Positions 33,755 to 43,385 of a DNA stretch of 64,000 bases are shown here, one piece after another. Source of the DNA: Neoconidiobolus thromboides FSU 785. Lineage: Eukaryota > Entomophthoromycota > Entomophthoromycetes > Entomophthorales > Neoconidiobolaceae. Within the stretch, counting starts at the first letter, position 1, and each line of letters starts with the position of its first letter. The notes under the pieces were generated by a model. The model worked only from the letters and a program-made list of their open reading frames with translations. It had not been told where the DNA came from and did no database searches. The translations under genes and the position numbers were made by a program. The stretch spans positions 29,239-93,238 of the forward strand of contig MU626333.1 of assembly GCA_025603075.1 (NCBI GenBank). Direction: 5' to 3'.

Positions 33755-34211
33755 TTATGTTATTTAAATATTAATTATAATAATAATAAAAATTAATACA
33801 TGAATATTTCTTTCTTTGTTTTGATATTATGACTATTTTTTAGACAGTTTAGGATTTGGAAATATTAAAACTAAAATATTAAATAAGAAACCATGTCCAT
33901 ATGCTATTATAAGAGTGAAATAACAGTAATGAAGGTGAAATAATAGTAAAAATAGGTGAATAAATTTATTGACTTAGTAGCTTATTTACCAAATTATATA
34001 GCCAGTGTGATTAAACAATACAAAAGTAAATAGCTTCAAAGAAATAAATCAGTTTCATAAATTAAGGGCCCATAGTTATTTATAATATTTTAAAGATAGA
34101 GTAGAGAATTACTATAAAAAGTAAATAAAAAATATTTCTTGGTAATTCTTTATATCGTGTTAATATTTCTAAACAGATAGCTTCCAACAATATGTTATTG
34201 GAAATAAAAAG

Positions 34212-34220
34212 TATAAAAAG
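34212..34220 (+). promoter_or_regulatory. TATA box, cluster gene 4
   Basis: TATAAAAAG 79 bp before the ATG, followed by GGTTCAATTCACA, which is shared with downstream paralogues; the further upstream motif TTACTATAAAAAGTAAATAA is at 34109-34128. Confidence 0.65.
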
Positions 34221-34290
34221 GGTTCAATTCACAGTAAAAAAAATATACAATTAACATAAATAATAGTTATTAATCAATACATCTTATAAC

Positions 34291-34566
34291 ATGTTCAAAT
34301 TCTACCTATTCTTCCTCTTATCTTTATACTTTGTTACTGGTTCCGGAATACTCAGAGCAGGCGTTAAATTAGGCACAGAAGTAGCTAAAGATTTAGCTCA
34401 TCGTTATGTTGTTGGTAAAATGGAGGATCAGGTGCCAAAAGCAAAAACAGATGTGCCAAAAGTTCCAACATATAATCCAACAAAGCAAAGTATTGAAAAC
34501 TTTGATAGGATTAAAAAAGGTTCTTTTGGGAAAAGATGGGTTAAAAAAATCACTAATAGATTTTAA
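34291..34566 (+). CDS. Small secreted cationic protein, cluster gene 4
   Basis: A 91-aa protein. Signal peptide MFKFYLFFLLSLYFVTG; the mature N-segment ILRAGVKLGTEVAKDLAHRY is identical to that of the gene at 26111, followed by VVGKMEDQVPKAKTDVPK. The middle diverges (TYNPTKQSIENFDRIKKG), and the tail FGKRWVKKITNRF keeps the KRWVKK motif. The sharp contrast between identical N-terminal and divergent middle segments is typical of this cluster. Function unknown. Confidence 0.8.
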   Translation: MFKFYLFFLLSLYFVTGSGILRAGVKLGTEVAKDLAHRYVVGKMEDQVPKAKTDVPKVPTYNPTKQSIENFDRIKKGSFGKRWVKKITNRF

Positions 34567-35633
34567 CACAATAAAAATTCGATATTTTTTATAAATATAT
34601 GACCATGTTTTATATTGTTTTATAATTGTTTTTTTATTACAAAATGCCTTAAATTACGATTTCACGGTACCAAAGTTGGTATTAAAACTTTCGATAATAT
34701 CTGTAAGCTTGATACCCTAGGATATTATTATCTGATGAGTCCGTCAGTAGATTAATAAGTTACAAAACTAGGTTAATTAAAAAAGTATTTTATATGATTA
34801 TAAAACCCGACCCCATATACATCCAACACTATAATAACAAAATGTAAATATTTTACTTATAACATTTTAGCTAATTGATATTGATTATTTTCATTGATTG
34901 ATAGCCTTGAAATTGAAAAAGATTGGGGTTAGAAAATATTTCTAAACCTCTTATGAATAATTATAAGGGATATAAAAAAACGATTTATAAACAATATAGA
35001 TAATTTATAAAGTAGGGATTGTTTTAAGTTATTACTAATCATTAGTGTTGTTAGTATTGACCTTAGTTTTTTTGAAGGCTAAGTTTAAACTGACTGTTTG
35101 ATCTAATTTGTATACTTTAAGGACTTGTCATAGCTAGTACATCTTTACTTCTTTCGATAGCCTGTTCGTCAATAGCTATATACAATTATTTATTGAGTAT
35201 TTTAATAAATAGCAACTTACAGAACTGAGATAAACGAGATGGAATTATGGACTGGAATTAAAAATATAAATAACGTACTGTTTAAAAATAAAACGAATAG
35301 GAGATAAATAGTTCTATTCAGTAAGAAAACAAATTTAGTTTATGATTATGGTTTTGGCTATTAACTTTAAAACTACTCTCGATATTTATCAACTTTTTAA
35401 TACAATGACAAACATGTATGTTACATGATATAAAATTGAATTTTGATAAATAACGGAGATTATTTAAAAAAGTAATACGCTAACTAAAAGATTTGATTTT
35501 ACCTTATAAAACAATTTTTAAGCAATTTGCTTTATCAATACTTACTTTTAAGTTGTTTGCATTAAATGTACCTTTTTTTAAAGTTTCACAAATTCTAGTA
35601 GTAACAATTTAATTTTTTTTAAATAAATGTATA

Positions 35634-35723
35634 GGGGTGTATTTTTGTATTCAAGAATTCTATTAACAATTTTTCCACTTAAATAGCGCTTAAAAAATGA
35701 AAAGGGTGAAGCCAAAACACCCC
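35634..35723 (-). mobile_element. Miniature inverted-repeat element, copy 15
   Basis: Inverted copy GGGGTGTATTTTTG to AAAACACCCC, with a small deletion in the GAAAAATAATGAA part. Flanks do not match. Confidence 0.82.
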
Positions 35724-36722
35724 TGCATATTAATAAAGGAATGAACATTTTAAATGACTACTTCATGGCTAACCTGAAATTCCTATCAATGCTGATAATT
35801 TTGCTTATAAAATCGATTAAAAATGTTATAAATATTTAAGTTATTGTGGTTAAAGTATTGGAATGCAATGAGATTCTGATCTTTTCTACTTTACCCTCAA
35901 TTTTTTCTATTAGTTTTTATTAGCAACTTCTCTATACCCTCACTACGTGCTGTTTCTTTCATTACATTTATAATATAGACGCCATAAATTGGGGTATAAA
36001 AATACTAATTTTGTCTAACTTAATTAGAAGCCGAGACAAGCAAATTTAAGTTGTTATCCGCTATCTATTCACTTTCTCCTAATAGTTTTCAGCCTCTCTC
36101 TTCCTCAAACTCAAAGCTTTCTTATTTTGATATTTATTTTATAAAGATCTTGCGAGTTCATCCTCTTTCAAGATGCTTTTAAAAAAATAAGAATGCCTTT
36201 TTTAAATATTTTGTCTATGTTAAGTAGCTTAAAATTCGAAACTACTATTAGTAAAGTTCCTAAATAAAAATAAAGTGATAAGCTGAATTATTAAATACAA
36301 AGAAATATAACAAATATATAAATGAATTAATGATTTTATTTATTTCCGAAAATTATCAATTAGGTTTTATATTAAAATAAGAAAAAAAAATTCTATTTTC
36401 ATGAATTAAGTACTCATAGTTATAAATGTTTAAGGTAAACTATACAATTTCTATAAAAGGTAAATTAGAAAATAATTCTCAATGGTGTATTAATATTTCT
36501 AGTATAATAGCCATTAATAGCACATCAATGTTCTCAATTAAATAATTCTTAATAATTAATTAATATTTGTTGCAAAATGATCCTTAACAATGTATTGAAA
36601 TAACTCTTAACGGTATATTGATAAAATTATAAAGTATGAAAAGCATCCAAATTAAAGAAAATAAAAGTATCAAACAATTTATATGATTTATATAACTAAT
36701 ACTAATTAGCATCAACCAAAAT

Positions 36723-36990
36723 ATGTTTGAAGTTTTTTTATTTTTCCTCTTATATATCTTTTTTGTCACTGGTTCCAGGCCACTTTAGAAATTAGGTAGG
36801 TTAGCGGTGGGAGTAGCTAAGAAGTACGCAATAGTTTAGCTCAAGGTAAATATACTTCTCAAATTCAATAATATAACACGTAGCTTTCAAAATCTCAAGC
36901 ACAGCATTTAACACTGGATAATCCTGCTTTTTTAAAAGGAATTAAGAAAAAAACTTAGGAAAAGATGAATTTAAAAAATTACTAATAGCA
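36723..36990 (+). pseudogene. Secreted-family pseudogene 2
   Basis: The ATG at 36723 opens MFEVFLFFLLYIFFVTGS, a clear signal peptide of the family, but TAG stops it at codon 22 (36786-36788). Traces of the mature part continue (KLGRLAVGVAKKYA, then another TAG), and a frameshifted tail near 36950-36985 recalls the C-terminal GKRWVKK region. The usual TATA is replaced by TATGAAAAG at 36635. More decayed than the pseudogene at 32125; the right boundary is approximate. Confidence 0.75.
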
Positions 36991-37382
36991 ACTAATGAAA
37001 ATTAGATATTCTTATTAATTCTAATTAGTCTCATAACTTATATATATATTTGGTTTTTTACTAGGTAGCTTTTTTTGATGATCAACTTTTAAATTATTTA
37101 CGTTAAAGGGCCTTATACTTAATAATTTAAAATAGTTGTTTGATAAACTACTAATAAATTTATACTGAGTTCTAATATTAGCCTAATAAAGTAACAATTT
37201 AGTTTAAAAGAAATATTGGTACAAGCACACTTTTGATCCCCATAAGCTAAGATAAAGTTATACTGATAAAACTCATGATAGTTAGACTTTGATAGTTTTC
37301 TTAAATAATAATTATTTGATTGAAATTGGTTTGGATTATCAGCTACTTTTAAATTCCTTATGCGTAATTCTATAAATGAAAT

Positions 37383-37480
37383 GAGAATGATTTTTTTGGC
37401 TTCATTACTTTTTCCATCTTTTAAGCGTTATTTGAACAGAAGAATTATTAGTAAAATTCTTAAACATAAAGATACTCCCC
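37383..37480 (+). mobile_element. Miniature inverted-repeat element, copy 16
   Basis: GAGAATG to ACTCCCC with a perfect AAAT duplication (37379-37382, 37481-37484). Confidence 0.87.
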
Positions 37481-38179
37481 AAATAATAGTTTGACTTCAA
37501 GAAATACTAGTGCATTTTGTAAACGTGGAGACTACTTAGAGTCACGATCAGTAAATGGCGTTAAACTCAGTACTTTTGAAGATTTACAAAAGGTAGTAAA
37601 TAAATAATCGCTTATTAGATGGCTTCACAAATAGCCTAGTAATCTACTTGGGAAAAAAGAAGGGTTTTTTTACAACAGGAATTTTTATTTTGAACTATTT
37701 AATCAAAAAAATTTTTAATTGAAATTTGTTTTATCTAAAAAGTAATAGATACTATGGCAAAAAGAATATTATGTTGTAATTACATACTCTTTTAATTTTA
37801 AACAATAAATAAATCACCATATTAAAGTTCAGAAAGTTGATAAAATTAAACAATATATTAAACTATAAGCCACAAGAAAATTAGATAGATAAAATCTTAA
37901 ATTTCATTATTTCCGAAGGTCATTTATTAAATCTATAACTAAAGTAATAAAAACAATGCAAAGATAAACATTTTAAAAAAAATGTCTTATCTTCCTGTAC
38001 CAAACATCTATAATCATTTGTTAGTATTAAAAAGGCAAATTTTACGATTACTATACAAAGTAAATAAAGAAGAAATCATTAATATTTATTAATGTTTTCA
38101 ATAAGATACTTCTTAACAGTATATTATACCTTTAATAAAACAATTCCATGCTATTAAAAAGAAAAAGAAAAAGAAAAAG

Positions 38180-38188
38180 TATAAAAAG
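38180..38188 (+). promoter_or_regulatory. TATA box, cluster gene 5
   Basis: TATAAAAAG 84 bp before the chosen ATG at 38264, directly after an AGAAAA repeat. Confidence 0.6.
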
Positions 38189-38263
38189 AACCTAATTAAC
38201 AACAAAAAAAATACTATATAATTGATATATACACAATCGTTCCAAACCAATCCATATAACAAT

Positions 38264-38590
38264 ATGTTTAAATTCTTTCTGTTGTTTCTCTTGTCTTTAT
38301 GCTTTGTTACTAGTGCATCACTAGCTAGAGTAGGTGTTAAATTAGGTACCGATATAGCCATGGATTTAGCTCATCGTTATGTGGTTGGTAAAGCAACTGA
38401 AAAAGCAAACCAAAAAATATCGGATTATAAACAAAGCTTACCTAAGCCAGCACAAACTTTACCAACAAGTGCTGCTGATATGGTTGTTAAAGTAAATCAA
38501 AATGCAGCAGCAGCTGGTGCTGCTCAGATTAATAAACTTTTTAAAAAAAAGGCAAGAAGTTGGATTAAAGAGATTGCTAATAGCATTTAA
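38264..38590 (+). CDS. Small secreted cationic protein, cluster gene 5
   Basis: A 108-aa protein from the ATG at 38264. An upstream in-frame ATG at 38222 would put 14 residues before the signal peptide and is rejected because paralogues and TATA spacing favour 38264. Signal peptide MFKFFLLFLLSLCFVTSA; the mature part starts SLARVGVKLGTDIAMDLAHR and YVVGKATEKANQKISDYKQS. The middle has an Ala-rich stretch (NQNAAAAGAAQINK), the tail is KKKARSWIKEIANSI. It forms a subfamily with the two genes at 39893 and 41198, sharing almost identical N-terminal halves. Confidence 0.8.
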   Translation: MFKFFLLFLLSLCFVTSASLARVGVKLGTDIAMDLAHRYVVGKATEKANQKISDYKQSLPKPAQTLPTSAADMVVKVNQNAAAAGAAQINKLFKKKARSWIKEIANSI

Positions 38591-39892
38591 ATCAATAAAA
38601 GGTTGATATTTCATCAATTTTAGTTATATTTTGTATTTCTTTAGTTAATTTTTATTATTATAAGAGACTAAAAGCTAATACATATGTTTGGGCCTATATT
38701 GCTTTATACTCGATATTTCACAGTAGTTACTACCTTAGAATGTACTGGTAAATATACATTGGGCTCTGTCAGCCCAACTAAAAACGTTTACTTTTTCAAA
38801 AGATAAAACCATACTATTGTAATTTTAATTACTATAAGTGAAAACGATTTATACTCAAAGATTTTAATAAACGGACTTCGGTACTTCTCATTGATAAAAT
38901 ATTTTCAATCTGAATTGACATGGACTGATAATTACCTTTAGATCTCTCATACCTAATTTTACTAATGATATAGCGGTTTGGCCTCTAATCAATACTAGTG
39001 TATTTTCTTAAACATGAGGATTAATTAAATTGTAATAAATAACAAAATTCAAAATTTTAAACTTTTATAAAAGATAGCAAATAAAGGATTGACTATCAGA
39101 TAACTTCATAAATAGCCTAATGGTTTTTCTAAAAAAAGGATAAAGTTCTTTACTGCAACAATAATTTTTATTTTTGAATTACTTATTAAAAGATCCTTTT
39201 TGATTAGAATTTGTTTTATTATGAAAATTAAAAAACATTTTCTAATTACTATTATAACAATGTACACCACCTAATTTCCAAAAAATATAGTTCTGTGAAA
39301 TTATAAAATCAAGTAAAAGCTACAAAACATAAAAGGAACAGTGAAATAAATAAAGTAGTGGAATTTATTATTTCGAAAAGTCATTTATTAAGCCCATTAC
39401 TGAAGTGATGAGAACAATATAATAGTATACTTAACTATGCTATTAAAGTGACTCTGCCATATATTAACCCTTCTTTACCATAAAGTCTATACTAAATTAA
39501 AATAAGTATTTTGGTTTTGGATTTTATTTAATTAGCTGTATTTAAGATAAAGTTGTGTCAAAGTAAGCTTTATTTTATCTAAGGTCACTTTAATAGCAAC
39601 TTTTAAAGTATTCTAGAAAAAATATATTAGCTTCAGAAATTGAGTAACCATAATTCTTGAAAATTAAAAAACTAAATTTTACAATTAATATAGAAAATAA
39701 ATCATAAAACAATTCATAATAGCATGTTGTTATGTTTAATAAATTGGTTCTTAATACTTATTAGTATCATTAATAAACTAGTTCCGTATTGTCTAAAATA
39801 GTGATAAGGGTATAAAAAGCGTTCAATTCACAATTAGAATATTACATAATTAGTATAATATAAAATACTTATCAGCTAGCCTATATAAAAAT
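38591..39892. other. Spacer between cluster genes 5 and 6
   Basis: AT-rich 1.3 kb; only the duplicated promoter region near the right end is recognisable. No miniature element. Confidence 0.5.
39811..39819 (+). promoter_or_regulatory. TATA box, cluster gene 6
   Basis: TATAAAAAG followed by CGTTCAATTCACAATTAG, 82 bp before the ATG; essentially identical to the promoter of cluster gene 7. Confidence 0.7.
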
Positions 39893-40219
39893 ATGTTTAA
39901 ATTCTTTCTGTTGTTTCTCTTGTCTTTATACTTTGTTACTAGTGCATCACTAGCTAGAGTAGGTGTTAAATTAGGTACCGATATAGCCATGGATTTAGCT
40001 CATCGTTATGTGGTTGGTAAAGCAACTGAAAAAGCAAACCAAAAAATATCGGATTATAAACAAAGCTTACCTAAGCCAGCACAAACTTTACCAACAAGTG
40101 CTGCTGATATGGTTGTTAAGATAAATCAAAATGCTATAGGAACTATTCCTGCTCCATTTAATAAGTTTACCAAAAAGAAGGCAAGAAGTTGGATTAAGAA
40201 GGTTATCAATAGTATTTAA
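39893..40219 (+). CDS. Small secreted cationic protein, cluster gene 6
   Basis: A 108-aa protein, nearly identical to cluster gene 5 through YKQSLPKPAQTLPTSAADMV, then diverging (NQNAIGTIPAPFNKFTKKK) into the tail ARSWIKKVINSI. The C-terminal part is instead nearly identical to cluster gene 7. It therefore looks like a mosaic of its two neighbours, consistent with unequal crossing-over or gene conversion. Signal peptide as in the paralogues; function unknown. Confidence 0.82.
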   Translation: MFKFFLLFLLSLYFVTSASLARVGVKLGTDIAMDLAHRYVVGKATEKANQKISDYKQSLPKPAQTLPTSAADMVVKINQNAIGTIPAPFNKFTKKKARSWIKKVINSI

Positions 40220-41197
40220 ATGAATAAAAATTTGACATTTTTATTAGTTTTAAACATATTTTTTATGTTTTTATTAATTTCTATTATATATTATTTTAAA
40301 AGCACATACTAATTTTCCAAATTAACATATTGAATAATAAATAACCCACAGGAGGAGGCTAAAAAGCTAATACAAATATTGGATAAAAATTTTTGACGAT
40401 GGGATAAAAAATTTTGTAGTAAATCTATTATACAAAGTATAATGTATAATTGTATCAAGTTTAAAATTTGTTAGATTACCTTTCTTTGAGATATAAAGAA
40501 AACAACATAAAATTTTAAGTTGAATTAAAGTAAAAGTAATAGTATATTATAATGAGTTCAGGATTACAATATATATAATTTTTTACACAACTTTATTGTA
40601 ATTTCACAAATGTAATACAATTCCAGTTTATAATCAATTGAATTAGTTCCTACATATAGTTAAAACTTCAAAGTATATTACATTGGGACAGTTTTTTGTT
40701 TTGAGCCAAAACATGACTGTTAATAAAGAATTTATTACTAGTAATATTTTCTTTCAACTAAATATTAAAAATGAACAATTTGATATAAAGCTATATATAT
40801 TATCTTTAATATATACAATAGGTTTGTGTAAAAAAATTGAGCCTATTCTCCCTTTATGCCCTTCATTATGAAAACTTTTTAACTTACGCCTCTAGCTTCA
40901 TAAATTAAGTAGACATGCTTGTTTATGAATATTAATAAGATAAACTCTACAATTACTGTAGAAAGTAAATAAATAAATAAATTTGTTCTTAATGATATAC
41001 TATTATGCTTAATGAATTAGTTCTTATTACACATTAAAGCTGTTAATAAATTAGTTTTTGATGCGTTAAAACTATTAATAAACTAGTTCCGTATTGTCTA
41101 AAATAGTGATAAGGGTATAAAAAGCGTTCAATCCACAATTAGAATATTACATAATCAGTATAATATAAAATACTTATCAGCTAGCCTATATAAAAAT
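40220..41197. other. Spacer between cluster genes 6 and 7
   Basis: AT-rich; the last 120 bp or so before 41198 duplicates the region before 39893. An open frame of 62 codons at 40683-40871 has no support. Confidence 0.5.
41116..41124 (+). promoter_or_regulatory. TATA box, cluster gene 7
   Basis: TATAAAAAG 82 bp before the ATG; upstream motif TTACTGTAGAAAGTAAATAA at 40953-40972. Confidence 0.7.
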
Positions 41198-41524
41198 ATG
41201 TTTAAATTCTTTCTGTTGTTTCTCTTGTCTTTATACTTTGTTATTAGTGCGTCACTAGCTAGAGTAGGTGTTAAATTAGGTACCGATATAGCCATGGATT
41301 TAGCTCATCGTTATGTGGTTGGTAAAGCAACTGAAAAAGCAAACCAAAAAATATCGGATTATAAACAAAGTTTAGCTAAAGCAACATCAAAACCTTTACT
41401 ACCAATTGGTGCTAGTGTAGCTATTGAAGTGAGTAGGAATGCAGGTGGTATCCCTGCTCCGTTTAATAAGTTTACCAAAAAGAAGGCAAGAAGTTGGATT
41501 AATAAGGTTATCAATAGTATTTAA
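41198..41524 (+). CDS. Small secreted cationic protein, cluster gene 7
   Basis: A 108-aa protein. Signal peptide MFKFFLLFLLSLYFVISA, then the same LARVGVKLGTDIAMDLAHRY as in the two genes to the left. The central segment is replaced (LAKATSKPLLPIGASVAI, EVSRNAGG), and the end is PAPFNKFTKKKARSWINK then VINSI. Rightmost family member; the next gene (43386) is unrelated. Function unknown. Confidence 0.82.
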   Translation: MFKFFLLFLLSLYFVISASLARVGVKLGTDIAMDLAHRYVVGKATEKANQKISDYKQSLAKATSKPLLPIGASVAIEVSRNAGGIPAPFNKFTKKKARSWINKVINSI

Positions 41525-43385
41525 ATGGATAAAAATCTGATATTTTTATCAGCTTTACTCATTTTGTATTTTTATTAATTTTTGTTGTATATTATTTTAA
41601 GTAATACAATCATAAATCCATAGACAGGAGTCTACCATAATCCATTTATCAGTAGAATTCATCATTTTAGCATCCATAGCTTAAATAATTAAGTATAACA
41701 AATAAAATTACTATTACTATTCTATTAATATTAATTAGTAATATTTGATAGTTTCTCTCAATTAGTTTGTAATAAGCTAATTATTTGATACTTAGGTATT
41801 GAATATATATTAGCAATAATTATAAATTTCAAGAAATTAAAAAAGTTCAACTTAACTTTCCAAAATTCAAACTAAATAGATATAGGGATGTTTTTTTTGA
41901 TTTCGGTACCTTTCCATTTTTTAAGCACTATTCAAATGGAAAGATTGTTAGTAAAATTCCTAAACAAAAAATACATCCCCAATATTTTATTTACGTAATT
42001 GCTAAGATTACTTATATGTCAGACTACAGAGCCAAAAAATCACTTTGCTAACTATTTATGCTAACTCAAAAAACTACAATTTCAAAAAAAGTACTTACTT
42101 ACTACTTGGATCATCTCACTTAAACTTTTTCTTCACAAACTGTATACATTATCTCACCATAGTCTAATTTCTAAGATTGCACTGCTTTTTTAATAGAATA
42201 TCTACATTAATCTATTAATCAAAAGAATGTTTTTTTATATTATTAACCTTCTTGTAATTTTGGAGATTATTGGATTCTCTGATGATCCCATTTTCAAGTC
42301 AAATACTCATTTCATGTCGATTTAGCTTTTCTACTCCTGTTAACCTCTTTCTTTTTTTAGAAACAATGAATTGTACAGTATTAGAATTAATGTACACTAT
42401 ATCAGCTGTTTGTTTGATACAAACATCTTGTTGAATTAATAATATCTATGAACTTTTTTTGCGAATAAATCTATCCAACCATCCTTTCTATTGATAAATG
42501 TTTACATTCGATGTATTATATTTCTTATACAATTATTACATTATTTCATTTAAGTATAGTTTTTGTTCCATTATGGATCTCCAGAATTTCATTTTACTTT
42601 CAAAAGCTATTTCATTACAAGGTCAATAAAGAAAAACGATAATTTAATCCCTTTATTTACCTTTATTTCTCTCAATTCGACCAAATATTGTAATATCTTA
42701 ACTTGAATATAATTTTAGCTGTCATGTAGGAATTAATGCTCAATTTCTGAAATGCACCTTAGCACTTTTTTCTTTTTCAACTGTTAGAATTATTGACCTG
42801 CCTTGAAACTTATCAGCCATAATACTATGATTTTGATAGTCATTTTTATGTAAGCCTTTGCCCTTGGACGTTATGAAACCTAAGATTAAAAGATTCAGAT
42901 TCAAGTTGGAATTATTTAGTTGAAATACTGGTTTTTTTAATTTTTTTGATATTCATTACGTGAGTTTGTGTCTTGAGGTATTATATGATCTTGAATTTAA
43001 AGGCTTTAATCTAGTATAAGAAAAGAAAAGATTAAAATTTTGAAATTCTTTATTAAGGTTTGATTATTGATAAAACTGATCATAAGGTTAATCCTCAGTA
43101 CGCAAAGCTGTTTAATGTAACAAAAAGATTCAAATCAACTGATTTGAATTAATTTTACCTAAGTATTAAGGTAAATATTTCTTTAGTTCTGTTTACTATC
43201 TATTTCAAGGTATGTATTTTTTTAAAAAGGAAGTATTTTTGGATGGAAATCCCTTTTTTGATAATTACCAAGGTTGTTTTACATTTTATTTTGAAAAAAA
43301 GTGATCAATTTTTCAACCAATCCGAATATCGATTCGAAAAATTTGAAAAATTAAAATTCAAAATAATTTAGTTGAATTTTTTCAA
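41525..43385. other. Intergenic stretch with one miniature element
   Basis: About 1.9 kb; one miniature element (41885-41980). On the minus strand near 42290-42440 a conceptual stretch QQDVCIKQTADIVYINSN then TVQFIVSKKRKRL resembles a transposase helix-turn-helix, but it is followed by stops. Otherwise nothing. Confidence 0.5.
41885..41980 (+). mobile_element. Miniature inverted-repeat element, copy 17
   Basis: GGGATGTTTTTTTTG to ATACATCCCC; flanks ATAT and AATA do not match exactly. Confidence 0.88.

Larger units (their letters stand above)
28986..34290. other. Large spacer with mobile elements and one cluster pseudogene
   Basis: About 5.3 kb without an intact gene. It holds four miniature elements (29352, 29813, 31094, 33657), a pseudogene of the secreted family (32125-32397) and an inverted solo LTR (33023-33487). 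The rest is AT-rich and unrecognised; 31690-31740 may be a very decayed miniature element. Confidence 0.6.
34567..38263. other. Spacer with one cluster pseudogene and two miniature elements
   Basis: About 3.7 kb: 3'-flank similarity to gene 2 at 34708-34749, miniature elements at 35634 and 37383, and a broken family member at 36723. A possible decayed miniature element lies near 36225-36270. No intact gene. Confidence 0.55.

Noticed and set aside
34708-34770. Hammerhead-ribozyme-like string CTGATGAGTCCGTCAG
   Set aside because: The second conserved core (GAAA after stem II) is absent, and flanking stems do not form. The equivalent block at 26527-26568 lacks the pairing too.
38222-38263. Upstream in-frame ATG for cluster gene 5
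   Set aside because: It would place 14 polar residues ahead of the signal peptide, and all paralogues and the TATA spacing favour 38264.
40683-40871. 62-codon open frame between cluster genes 6 and 7
   Set aside because: No signal peptide or family motif; probably chance.
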